A stretch of 13,669 nt of DNA, from NCBI GenBank assembly GCA_040220455.1, contig JAVJUS010000093.1, positions 1 to 13,669 of the forward strand, in the 5' to 3' direction. This document shows positions 6,321 to 13,034 of this stretch, piece after piece (within the stretch, counting starts at the first letter, position 1; each line of letters opens with the position of its first letter). Below the pieces are notes generated by a model, which saw only the letters and a list, made by a program, of their open reading frames with translations, did no database searches and was not told the origin of the DNA. The position numbers and the translations under genes are program-made. This stretch comes from JAVJUS01 sp040220455. Lineage in GTDB: Bacteria > Pseudomonadota > Alphaproteobacteria > DSM-16000 > Inquilinaceae.

Positions 6321-6376
6321 CGGCGCACCATGACCGGGGGGCGGACTCCGGTCAAGCCGCCGATGCGTGCGGAGTC
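6309..6376. promoter_or_regulatory. GANTC cluster at the ccrM start
   Basis: GANTC sites occur at 6309-6313 (GATTC), 6344-6348 (GACTC) and 6372-6376 (GAGTC). They span the end of rnhB, the 54-bp spacer and the first codons of ccrM. By eye the rest of the window holds about one site per kb, so three in 68 bp is a clear cluster. In Caulobacter, GANTC methylation state in the ccrM leader controls its transcription, and the same logic is plausible here. Confidence 0.55.
6317..6331 (-). other. Possible four-codon leader ORF overlapping the ccrM start
   Basis: ATG GTG CGC CGA TGA encodes MVRR, and its stop overlaps the ccrM ATG as ATGA. This geometry would allow translational coupling by termination-reinitiation. 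The nearest GGAG is about 14 bp upstream of this ATG, so initiation support is poor, and ccrM itself also lacks a clear ribosome site. It may be chance. Confidence 0.2.
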
Positions 6377-6998
6377 AGCGGGTTATGGCAAGAGCCTCAG
6401 ATACCGGGGCAAAGCTGCGCCGGTGATGCGTGCACGGGCCCAGCCGGGTCAGCGCCGCGCGATGCTCGGCCGTGCCGTAGCCGGCGTTGCGCTCCCAGCC
6501 GTAGCCCGGAAAGTCGGCGGCCAGGCGCGCCATCTCCGCGTCGCGCGCCACCTTGGCGACGATCGAGGCCGCGGCGATCGACAGGCTCGCCCCGTCGCCC
6601 TTGATCACCGCCTCGGCCCGGCAGGCGAGCCCCGGCGGCACCCGGTTACCGTCGATCAAGGCGACCGCCGGCGCCGCCGCGAGCCCGGTCAGCGCCCGGC
6701 TCATCGCCAGGAAGGTGGCCTGGAGAATGTTGTGCCGGTCGATCTCCTCGACCGAGGCTTCGCCCAGCGCGACGGCGGCATGGGCGCCGATCGCCTCGGC
6801 CAGCACGGCGCGGCGGGCGGCGGCCAGGGTCTTGCTGTCGGCGATGGCGGCGGCGAGGCCGTCCGGCAGGCCGTGCGCGGGCAGCACCACCGCGGCGGCC
6901 ATGACCGGCCCGGCGAGCGGGCCGCGCCCGACCTCGTCGACCCCGGCGACCGGCAGGCCGGGGGCGCCGGCGGCGATCTCGAGGCTCAGATCCGGCAT
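6375..6998 (-). CDS. rnhB: Ribonuclease HII
   Basis: RNase HII nicks RNA-DNA hybrids 5' of a ribonucleotide and starts ribonucleotide excision repair. The 207-residue length is normal. The hallmark VAGVDEVGRGPLAGPV (17-32) carries the acidic pair D21/E22. The remaining metal ligands are D116 (ALIDGNR) and D135 (KGDG), and NAGYGTAEHRAAL (171-183) is the C-terminal signature. The ATG at 6998 is the only sensible start, and the open frame beyond it is in another gene's shadow. It sits 32 bp after the histidine kinase and 54 bp before ccrM on the same strand, so co-transcription is likely. The last codon and stop overlap a GANTC site. Confidence 0.95.
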   Translation of the reverse strand: MPDLSLEIAAGAPGLPVAGVDEVGRGPLAGPVMAAAVVLPAHGLPDGLAAAIADSKTLAAARRAVLAEAIGAHAAVALGEASVEEIDRHNILQATFLAMSRALTGLAAAPAVALIDGNRVPPGLACRAEAVIKGDGASLSIAAASIVAKVARDAEMARLAADFPGYGWERNAGYGTAEHRAALTRLGPCTHHRRSFAPVSEALAITR

Positions 6999-7030
6999 GG
7001 CGGCGCCCTCGGCTCGCGTCCCGGCGGCGA

Positions 7031-8380
7031 TCAGGGCGTCGCCCGGGTGACCGGGGTGACCGCCCGCTCGGCCGGCAGGACGAGCCGGACCGATGTGCCG
7101 CGCCCGGGCGCGCTCTCGACCTCCAGCGTGCCGCCGTGCAGCTCCGCCAGCTTGAGCGACAGGGGCAGGCCGAGCCCGGTACCCTCGAAGCTGCGCGACA
7201 GCCCGCCATGGAGCTGGCGGAACGGCTCCATGGCGATGGGGATATCCTCGGGCGCCATGCCGATGCCGGTGTCGCTGACCGTGATCACGACCCGGCCGCC
7301 GGCGTCGCGCATCGCCTCGATCGACACGCTGCCGCCCTCCGGCGTGAATTTCACGGCGTTGGACAGGAGGTTGAGCAGGATCTGGCGCAGCTTCGGCTCG
7401 TCGGCGTTGAGCTGGGGCAGCTCCGCCGCCAGGTGCGGCTCCAGGCTCAGCCGCTTGGCCGCCGCGCGGGAGCGGATGATGCGCAGGACCACGCCGACCA
7501 CCCGGTCGAGATCGACCCGCGTCTCGTGCAGCTCCGCCTTGCCCGCCTCGACCTTGGAGACGTCGAGGATGTCCTCGATGAGCTGCTTGAGATGGACCGC
7601 GCTGGCATGGATGTCGCTGGCGTATTCCCGGTACTTGCCGGAGCCGAGCGGGCCGAACGCCTCGGCGATCAGGATCTCGGCGAAGCCGATCACGGCGTTG
7701 AGCGGCGTGCGCAGCTCGTGGCTGACATTGGCCAGGAACTCGCTCTTGGCGCGGTTGGCCATCATCGCCGCCTCGGTCGCCTCGCGGCGCTGCTGATCGC
7801 GCAGCCGGGCCTCGGTGATGTCGATGATGTAGCCGTCGTTGAACTGCCGGCCGTCGCCCGTGGGCACGGCGTAGCCGGATTCCCGCGCCCAGACCAGGCG
7901 CCCGTCCTCCGGATGGGTGTAGCGGAACTCGTTCGTGAAGGGCTCGCCCGTCTCGCGCCGGCGCCGCTCGGCCTCCATGTAGGCGTCCCGGTCGTCCGGG
8001 TGGATCGAGGCCTGCCAAGCCTGGCGATCGATGCGGCCGTCCGGCGCCAGGCGCGGGGCGATGGTCTCCGCCTGGGTGCCGAAGACATAGACCTCGCCCG
8101 TCGGTTCGCCGCGGTAGAAGACGATGTCGCGCAGGCTGTCGAGCAGGGAGCGCAGCCGGCCCTCGGCCTGGCGCAGCGCGTCGATCGTCCGGTCCCGTTC
8201 GGCGAGCGCCGCCTCCAGCTCCGCGATGCGCCGGGCCGGGTCCTCCGGACCGTGCCGCTCGCCGGCATAGCCCGGGTCGCCAGGGTCGCCCGGGTTGCTC
8301 GCCCGGATCGTCGGGCCAGGATCGGCCTCCGGCTTCGGACGGTCGGCGGCGGAGGGATGGTTCGGCGTATGGCGCACCAT
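7031..8380 (-). CDS. Soluble PAS-domain sensor histidine kinase
   Basis: This 449-residue protein has no membrane segment. After a Pro/Gly-rich head it shows a short coiled coil (about 49-80, ARRIAELEAALAERDRTIDALRQAEGRL) and a PAS/PAC domain (about 80-190, ending DGYIIDITEA). The HisKA helix follows with the phospho-acceptor in FLANVSHELRTPLNAVIGFAE (H221). The HATPase_c domain has an N-box (LRQILLNLLSNAVKFT, N341), a G1 box (DTGIGM, from D370) and a G2 box (GTGLGLPLSL, about 400). The DHp wording, including FGPLGSGKYREYASDIH, resembles the PleC/DivJ-like kinases of Alphaproteobacteria. No response regulator adjoins, so it may act on a distant partner. The ATG at 8380 is preferred; an in-frame GTG at 8467 would span the hairpin at 8401-8420. 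rnhB and ccrM follow within one probable operon. Confidence 0.92.
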   Translation of the reverse strand: MVRHTPNHPSAADRPKPEADPGPTIRASNPGDPGDPGYAGERHGPEDPARRIAELEAALAERDRTIDALRQAEGRLRSLLDSLRDIVFYRGEPTGEVYVFGTQAETIAPRLAPDGRIDRQAWQASIHPDDRDAYMEAERRRRETGEPFTNEFRYTHPEDGRLVWARESGYAVPTGDGRQFNDGYIIDITEARLRDQQRREATEAAMMANRAKSEFLANVSHELRTPLNAVIGFAEILIAEAFGPLGSGKYREYASDIHASAVHLKQLIEDILDVSKVEAGKAELHETRVDLDRVVGVVLRIIRSRAAAKRLSLEPHLAAELPQLNADEPKLRQILLNLLSNAVKFTPEGGSVSIEAMRDAGGRVVITVSDTGIGMAPEDIPIAMEPFRQLHGGLSRSFEGTGLGLPLSLKLAELHGGTLEVESAPGRGTSVRLVLPAERAVTPVTRATP

Positions 8381-8386
8381 GTCGGC

Positions 8387-8415
8387 ACAATCGGTCGCTT
8401 CGGCTTTGTTGTCAA
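8387..8415 (-). promoter_or_regulatory. Possible promoter of the kinase-rnhB-ccrM unit
   Basis: On the minus strand a perfect TTGACA (8415-8410) is followed after 17 bp by GATTGT (8392-8387), which matches the -10 consensus at three of six positions. The kinase ATG begins 6 bp further on, so a transcript from here would be nearly leaderless. The -35 lies in the loop and right arm of the hairpin at 8401-8420. The -10 is weak. Confidence 0.3.
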
Positions 8416-8420
8416 AGCCG
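8401..8420. repeat. Perfect 8-bp hairpin upstream of the kinase
   Basis: CGGCTTTG and CAAAGCCG are perfect arms around a 4-nt loop, TTGT. They lie in the 97-bp gap between the radical SAM gene and the kinase. There is no T-tract, so it is a poor intrinsic terminator. It overlaps a TTGACA hexamer on the minus strand and could be an operator or a processing site. Confidence 0.5.
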
Positions 8421-8460
8421 CAGGGGCGTGGCGGCGGCGGGTGTCTCGCCTTCGGCGGGT

Positions 8461-8475
8461 GGCGCACTCGGCGCC
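8461..8475 (-). terminator. Weak hairpin just after the radical SAM gene
   Basis: GGCGC and GCGCC form a 5-bp stem with a 5-nt loop starting 2 bp after the stop codon of the leftward radical SAM gene. No T-tract follows. It may attenuate read-through into the kinase gene, but the stem is short. Confidence 0.25.
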
Positions 8476-8476
8476 G

Positions 8477-9628
8477 TCACAGAAGGGCGAGCTGGTCGCC
8501 CGGCCGGGGTGGGCGGCGGAACCGGGTCAGGTCCAGGTCCCAGCGTCGCTCGTTGAGGCCGTGGCGCCGGCAGGCCTTGGCGAAGCGGCTGCCGATCATG
8601 TCGGCATAGGGCCCCTGGCCGCGCATCCGCTTGCCGAAGCGCGGGTCGTAGAGCGCCCCGCCGCGGCACGACCTCAGCAGGTTGAGCGCCCGGTCCGCCC
8701 GGTCGGGGAAATGCGCGCGCAGCCATTCCTCGACCAACCCGGCGATCTCCCCCGGCAGGCGCAGCAGGATCGTGTTGGCCCGGGTGGCGCCGGCCTCGGC
8801 CGCGGCCTCCAGGATCGCCTCGATCTCGTGGTCGTTGATCGCCGGCAGGACCGGAGAGACGAGCACGGCGACCGGGATGCCGGCCTCGGTCAGCCGGCGG
8901 ATCGTCTCCAGCCGGCGCGCCGGCGTGGCGGCCCGCGGCTCCATGATCCGGGCGAGGTCGCGGTCGAGCGTCGTCACCGAGACGCAGACGGAAGCCAGGT
9001 TCGCTGCCGCCATGGGCGCCAGGATGTCCCGGTCGCGCAGGACCAGCGCCGACTTGGTGATGATCCCGACCGGGTGCTCGTAGGCGGCCAGCACCTCCAG
9101 CACCTTGCGCGTCAGCTCGAGCCGCCGCTCGGCCGGCTGGTAGGGATCGGTGTTGGCGCCCAGCGCCATCTGGGCGGGTTTGTAGCCCGGCGCGCTCAGC
9201 TCCTTGTCCAGGATCTCCGCGGCTGCGGGCTTGTAGAACAGCCGCGTTTCGAAATCGAGGCCGGGTGACAGGCCCATATAGGCGTGGGTCGGCCGGGCGA
9301 AGCAGTAGACGCAGCCGTGCTCGCACCCCCGATAGGGATTGATCGAGCGGTCGAAGGGCACGTCCGGGCTGTCGTTGCGCGCGATGATCCGGCGCGCCCG
9401 GTCCGGATGCAGGATCGTGCGCGGCGCCGGCGCGTCGTCCGCGGCGTCGGCGGCCAGGCTTTCCCAGCCGTCGTCGAACGCGACCGTCGCCGCCGGCTCG
9501 AACCGGCCGGTTCGGTTTGACAGGGCGCCGCGGCCCTTGCGCGCGCGATCCAGGGGCGCGTTGTCGAGGTGCGCGTTGTCGAGGTGCGCGTCGTCGAGGT
9601 GCGGGTTGTCGAGGGGTGTCCCGGACAT
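8477..9628 (-). CDS. PA0069-family radical SAM protein (SPL-like)
   Basis: This 383-residue protein binds a 4Fe-4S cluster through C102, C106 and C109 in YRGCEHGCVYCFARPTH, the radical SAM CxxxCxxC motif. The conserved context (NPYRGCEHGCVYC, YKPAQMALGANTDPYQPAE, ITKSALVLRD, VSVTTLDRDLARIMEPRAATP) identifies the PA0069 family, distantly related to spore photoproduct lyase. Its substrate is not established to my knowledge. Length is normal for the family. Residues 5-28 are an unusual run of LDNAH-like five-residue repeats, encoded by a 15-bp tandem repeat. The start at 9628 has little Shine-Dalgarno support, but there is no better in-frame ATG before the conserved region. It is divergent from the lipoprotein gene and 97 bp upstream of the kinase. 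Confidence 0.9.
   Translation of the reverse strand: MSGTPLDNPHLDDAHLDNAHLDNAPLDRARKGRGALSNRTGRFEPAATVAFDDGWESLAADAADDAPAPRTILHPDRARRIIARNDSPDVPFDRSINPYRGCEHGCVYCFARPTHAYMGLSPGLDFETRLFYKPAAAEILDKELSAPGYKPAQMALGANTDPYQPAERRLELTRKVLEVLAAYEHPVGIITKSALVLRDRDILAPMAAANLASVCVSVTTLDRDLARIMEPRAATPARRLETIRRLTEAGIPVAVLVSPVLPAINDHEIEAILEAAAEAGATRANTILLRLPGEIAGLVEEWLRAHFPDRADRALNLLRSCRGGALYDPRFGKRMRGQGPYADMIGSRFAKACRRHGLNERRWDLDLTRFRRPPRPGDQLALL
9546..9620. repeat. 15-bp tandem repeat in the radical SAM gene 5' end
   Basis: Two exact units (TTGTCGAGGTGCGCG, 9561-9590) are followed by a near-exact unit (9591-9605) and flanked by more degenerate units (9546-9560 and 9606-9620). Each unit encodes five residues of the LDNAH type. 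Because 15 is a multiple of 3, gain or loss of units would change protein length without a frameshift. Confidence 0.85.
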
Positions 9629-9634
9629 GTCGGC

Positions 9635-9663
9635 AGGCTAGCCCGAAGCCCTGAACGTATCAA
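9635..9663 (-). promoter_or_regulatory. Possible promoter of the radical SAM gene
   Basis: On the minus strand TTGATA (9663-9658) is followed after 17 bp by TAGCCT (9640-9635), which ends 6 bp before the ATG. The -35 is good and the -10 poor. If used, the mRNA would be nearly leaderless, which would fit the missing ribosome site. Confidence 0.3.
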
Positions 9664-9715
9664 GAACATTGAGCGACGCCCCGCCGCGGCACGTTCGTGC
9701 TAGACCGGGGGCACC

Positions 9716-10399
9716 ATGGCCCGGCGCATCCGCACACCGACCCTGCTGCTTTGGTGCCTCGGCTGGCTCGCCGCCTGCGCCTCTGGGCCGCCGCCGCCCG
9801 CCGATCCGGGGCCCCCGGCGCACGAGATCCGGGTGGTGCGCCACGGCTGGCACACGGGGCTCGTCGTCGACCACGCGGCCCTGGCCGGGACCGGTCTGGT
9901 GCCGGAGGTCGCGGATTTCCCGGACGCCCGCTTCCTCGAGTTCGGCTGGGGCGACCGGACCTTCTACAGGGCGCCGACTCAGACGGTCCCCATGGCCCTG
10001 CGCGCGGCCCTGACGCCGACCGACGCGGTCCTGCATGTCGCGCCGCTCGGGGATGGCGCCGTGCCCGGGGCGGTCGCGATCGACGTCTCGGCTGTCGTCT
10101 TCCGGCGGCTGGCCGCGGCCCTCTCGGACGCGTTCGACCGCTCCCCCGGAGGCCGCGCCGAGGCCCTGGAGCCGAGTACGGCGAGCGGCGGTCGCTTCTA
10201 TCCCGCGCAAGGGACGTTCCACGTCTTCAACACCTGCAACACCTGGGTCGTGCGCAGACTGGCCATGGCGGGTCTCGACGTCTCCCCGATCGGCGTCCTG
10301 ACGGCCGGCGAGGCGATGCGGCGGCTGCGCGAGGCGGCCGAGCGGCAGGCGACGCGGCGGAGCCCGCGACCCGTGTCGCCGGTCGGAGCGCGTCGGTGA
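9716..10399 (+). CDS. TIGR02117/DUF2459-family lipoprotein
   Basis: This 227-residue protein starts with a lipoprotein signal: positive MARRIR, a hydrophobic core, then the lipobox LAAC with lipidated C21, followed by a Pro-rich linker (24-35). The mature part carries the family signatures VVRHGWHTGLVVD (40-52), FLEFGWGDRTFY (73-84) and FHVFNTCNTWVVRRL (168-182). The function is not established. The conserved His (H43/H46) and Cys (C174) suggest a papain-like or NlpC-like hydrolase, which is my inference. After residue 205 the tail is Arg/Ala/Pro-rich and unlike the rest. GGGGG 3-4 bp upstream of the ATG supports the start. It is divergent from the radical SAM gene and converges on moaB with an 18-bp gap. 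Confidence 0.82.
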   Translation: MARRIRTPTLLLWCLGWLAACASGPPPPADPGPPAHEIRVVRHGWHTGLVVDHAALAGTGLVPEVADFPDARFLEFGWGDRTFYRAPTQTVPMALRAALTPTDAVLHVAPLGDGAVPGAVAIDVSAVVFRRLAAALSDAFDRSPGGRAEALEPSTASGGRFYPAQGTFHVFNTCNTWVVRRLAMAGLDVSPIGVLTAGEAMRRLREAAERQATRRSPRPVSPVGARR

Positions 10400-10417
10400 C
10401 CACCGGGCCGCGGGCGA

Positions 10418-10972
10418 TCAGCCGGCGCGCGTCTCCAGCGCCTCGTGCTCGCGCAGGCGCGGCAGCAGCTCGACGAAGTTGCAGGGGCGGTAGCGGTAGT
10501 CGAGCTGGTGGGCCAGGATTCCGTCCCAGGCGTCCCGGCAGGCCGAGGGCGAGCCGGGCAGGGCGAACAGGTAGGTGCCGCGCGCCACGCCGGCGGTCGC
10601 CCGGCTCTGGATCGTCGAGGTGCCGATCTTGTCGAAGCTGAGCCAGCGGAAAAGCTCGCCGAAGCCCGGGATTTCCTTTTCCTGGACGCTGGCCAGCGCC
10701 TCGGGCGTGACGTCGCGGCCGGTCACGCCGGTGCCCCCTGTGGTCAGCACGACCTCGACCGCCGGATCGGCGATCCAGCGCCGCAGCTTGTCGCAGATCG
10801 CGGGCAGGTCGTCGCGCACGATGTCCCGCGCGACGATCGTGTGGCCGGCGGCCCCCGCCCGCTCGGCCAGGGTGTCGCCCGACCGGTCGTCGGCCTCGGT
10901 CCGGCTGTCGGAGACGGTCAGGATCGCGATCCCGACCGGCACGAACTCACGGCTCTCGTCGATACCCGCCAT
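10418..10972 (-). CDS. moaB: MoaB/Mog-type molybdopterin biosynthesis protein
   Basis: Proteins of this family bind molybdopterin and, in MogA-like members, adenylate it before molybdenum insertion. The 184 residues have the expected layout: VGIAILTVSDSRT (13-25), VVLTTGGTGVTGRDVTPEA (74-92) as the pterin-binding loop, IPGFGELFRWLSFDKIGTSTIQSRATAGV (101-129), and LPGSPSACRDAWDGILAHQLDYRY (138-161). The last two are typical of MoaB. The start is ambiguous: ATG at 10972 (MAGIDE) or 10984 (MAATMAGIDE, with GGGAG too close). With either start the gene begins inside the end of slt (26-nt overlap for 10972), so the two are probably translationally coupled. Other molybdenum cofactor genes are not in the window. 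Confidence 0.93.
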   Translation of the reverse strand: MAGIDESREFVPVGIAILTVSDSRTEADDRSGDTLAERAGAAGHTIVARDIVRDDLPAICDKLRRWIADPAVEVVLTTGGTGVTGRDVTPEALASVQEKEIPGFGELFRWLSFDKIGTSTIQSRATAGVARGTYLFALPGSPSACRDAWDGILAHQLDYRYRPCNFVELLPRLREHEALETRAG

Positions 10973-12821
10973 CGTCGCCGCCATCGCTCCCGGGGTTGGA
11001 CGCGACCTGGGTGTCGCGCCGGTCCAGGGTGATGTATGGCGGCCAGGCGCCCGCCGCAACGGCGTCGAGCGAGGGCGTCGGCTGGGCGAGCCGGGCGCGG
11101 TAGATCCAGAACGACGCCAGCACGCGCTCGACATAGTGGCGCGCCTGGCCGTTGGGGATGCTCTCGATGAACAGCAGCGGGTCGCCGCCGTGCTCGATCG
11201 CGTCGAACCAGCGTGACACGTTGCCCGGGCCCGCGTTGTAGCCGACGATCAGACGCACCAGGTCGGGGCCGACCTCGGGATGGCTCAGCATGCGCCGGAT
11301 GTAGCGCTGGCCGAGCTCCAGGTTGATCTCCGGGCGCTCGAGCGCGGCCGGGCCGGAGCGGTAATCGGATTCCGCCACATAGGCCGCGGTCGCCGGCATG
11401 AGCTGCATCAGCCCGCGCGCGCCGGCATAGCTCACCGCCTCCGGATCGAACAGCGACTCCTGCCGAATCACCGCGTGGACCAGGGCGCGGTCGACGGCGA
11501 AGCCGCTGTCCGGGGCCCAGGGGCCGAGCGGGTAGAGCGCGCCGTCATAGTAGCCGCCCGGCGCCGGACGCAGCGCCATGCCGAGGCGCACGGCCAGCCC
11601 CGGCATGTTGGCCTGCTGGGCCAGCGCGACGAGCCCGGCGGCGACCGGGTCGTCGGCGCCGTCCGGCCGGATGCGGTACAGCTCGGCCTCGGCCAGGCCG
11701 TGCAGTCCGACCTGGAGCAGCCCGATCGCCCGCTCGCCGGCCGGGGTCTCCGTCAGCGCCGCCAGGGTCGCCCGGTCGAGGACCGGCGCCTCGAACTGCA
11801 GGCCGGGGCCAAGGCCCAGCGCGCGCCGGGCGATCAGGCCGTAAAAGGTGCGCGGGAAGGCCGCGGCGGCCGCGAGGCGGCGGCTGACGGCTCGGGGATT
11901 GCCGCTCCGGAGCTCCGAGCGCGCCGCCCAGTAGGCGCCGGCGGCCCGATGCCAGGGCGAGGCGCAGCGCGCCGTGGCCGCCGCGCCGAACAGCTCCGCC
12001 GCCGCCGCGTAGTCGGCCCGCCGCCAGGCGACAAGCCCGGCGATCCAGGCGGCGTCCGGCGCGACGTCGGCCGAGGCGGCGGCGACCGGCTCGGCGATCG
12101 CCCAGGCCCGGTCGTAGGCCCGGTCGAAATAGCGCGCGGCGGCTTGATCGGCGCGGTCCTGCGCGCGGCCGCCGGTCCCGGCGTCGCAGGCCGCCACGCC
12201 GTAGCGCTCGACCGTGCCGTAGATCGGCCCCGGGCCGTCGACCGGCGCGCGCGGCCCGGCCGTGCCGGCGGGCTTGCGCCGCATCGCCAGGCGGTGGATG
12301 CGATCCGCGCCCGGATGATCGGCGTAGCGTTCCAGCCAGCCGGACAGCTCGGCATAGCTCGACCGCCAGTCGGTCGGGTGCATGTAGCGCTGGAAGAGCA
12401 CATGGCCCATCAGCCGCCGGTCGCGGATCCCGGCGATCAGCCGGTCGGCCTCGGCCCAGCGGCCATCCTCCTGAAGGGCGAAGACCCGGCGGTAGCGGCG
12501 GATATCGGCGTCTTCGATCAGCCAGGGCGCCGCCGCGGCGTCGATCGGCCGCAGATAGGCGGCCGGGGCCGGCCGGGCGTCCGGCGTCGCCTCCGGCCCG
12601 GCCGCGGCGACGGCGACCACCGGCTCCTCGGCCCGGGCGGGCGCGGTTCCGGCCGTGCCAGCCAGCACGGTGGCGATGCCGAGCGCCGCGGCGGCCGTGA
12701 GAACCCGAGCCCTGGCCTGCGCCAGGGCGGCAAGCGGAGTCCGGGTATCGCGGGTCCGAAGGGCGCGGCGGGCCGCCGGAACTCGGCCGGCGGCCGGGCC
12801 TGTCGATCGGGGTCGGGGCAT
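10947..12821 (-). CDS. slt: Soluble lytic murein transglycosylase
   Basis: This periplasmic enzyme cleaves the glycan strands of peptidoglycan to 1,6-anhydro-muropeptides. The 624-residue protein has a long N-region, a hydrophobic stretch (about 40-60) and a probable signal peptidase site after PARA (64). The middle (about 100-420) is helical superhelix in the Slt70 manner, with tetratricopeptide-like pairs such as ALQEDGRWAEADRLIAGI. The catalytic SLT domain spans about 440-580: HAVIRQESLFDPEAVSYAGARGLMQLMPATA carries the catalytic glutamate E455, and VGYNAGPGNVSRWFD (527-541) and HYVERVLASFWIYRARL complete it. About 40 residues follow, with an Asp/Gly-rich end that overlaps moaB. No Shine-Dalgarno is visible at the ATG. 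A CtrA-like box lies 13 bp upstream of the start. Confidence 0.93.
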   Translation of the reverse strand: MPRPRSTGPAAGRVPAARRALRTRDTRTPLAALAQARARVLTAAAALGIATVLAGTAGTAPARAEEPVVAVAAAGPEATPDARPAPAAYLRPIDAAAAPWLIEDADIRRYRRVFALQEDGRWAEADRLIAGIRDRRLMGHVLFQRYMHPTDWRSSYAELSGWLERYADHPGADRIHRLAMRRKPAGTAGPRAPVDGPGPIYGTVERYGVAACDAGTGGRAQDRADQAAARYFDRAYDRAWAIAEPVAAASADVAPDAAWIAGLVAWRRADYAAAAELFGAAATARCASPWHRAAGAYWAARSELRSGNPRAVSRRLAAAAAFPRTFYGLIARRALGLGPGLQFEAPVLDRATLAALTETPAGERAIGLLQVGLHGLAEAELYRIRPDGADDPVAAGLVALAQQANMPGLAVRLGMALRPAPGGYYDGALYPLGPWAPDSGFAVDRALVHAVIRQESLFDPEAVSYAGARGLMQLMPATAAYVAESDYRSGPAALERPEINLELGQRYIRRMLSHPEVGPDLVRLIVGYNAGPGNVSRWFDAIEHGGDPLLFIESIPNGQARHYVERVLASFWIYRARLAQPTPSLDAVAAGAWPPYITLDRRDTQVASNPGSDGGDDGGYRREP

Positions 12822-12833
12822 GGCCGGAGGTTC

Positions 12834-12849
12834 TTAACCGATCGTAAAC
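12834..12849. promoter_or_regulatory. Near-consensus CtrA box
   Basis: TTAAC-CGATCG-TAAAC matches the alphaproteobacterial CtrA site (TTAA-N7-TTAA) with one mismatch. It is 13 bp upstream of the slt start, close enough to overlap the promoter or leader of that leftward gene. The local DNA is GC-rich, so the AT-rich half-sites stand out. Use by CtrA is inference. Confidence 0.35.
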
Positions 12850-12866
12850 GTCTTCGGCAAGCCCAC

Positions 12867-12899
12867 CTGCCGCATTTTCGCCACCCGACTGCCGCATTT
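12867..12899. repeat. Tandem 11-bp direct repeat upstream of slt
   Basis: CTGCCGCATTT occurs at 12867-12877 and 12889-12899, a 22-bp period close to two helical turns. Both copies lie 46-78 bp upstream of slt, where an activator or repressor would bind on one face of the DNA. The protein that might bind is unknown. Confidence 0.45.
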
Positions 12900-13034
12900 G
12901 CCCCGAGGTTGGGAATACCGGTCGTCCACCCGGTCCGACCGATCGCTCCACTCTCCGGCAGGGCGAGGTTCCGAAAGAGAGCCGGCGACATCGGCAGCCT
13001 CGGGCTCGATCGGTGAGGAACGCCGGCGCGCCGC

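Noticed and set aside
8381..8467. GTG start extending the kinase by 29 residues
   Set aside because: The stretch is basic and Pro-rich, covers the hairpin at 8401-8420, has no ribosome site, and starts 10 bp after the previous stop.
6330..9268. Long rightward open frames (6330-7796 and 7136-9268)
   Set aside because: They are antisense to rnhB, the kinase and the radical SAM gene, all of which have clear conserved motifs. The rightward translations show none.
9546..9620. CRISPR array or pentapeptide-repeat domain
   Set aside because: The units are contiguous with no spacers, so it is not CRISPR. Five short units are too few to form a pentapeptide beta-helix.
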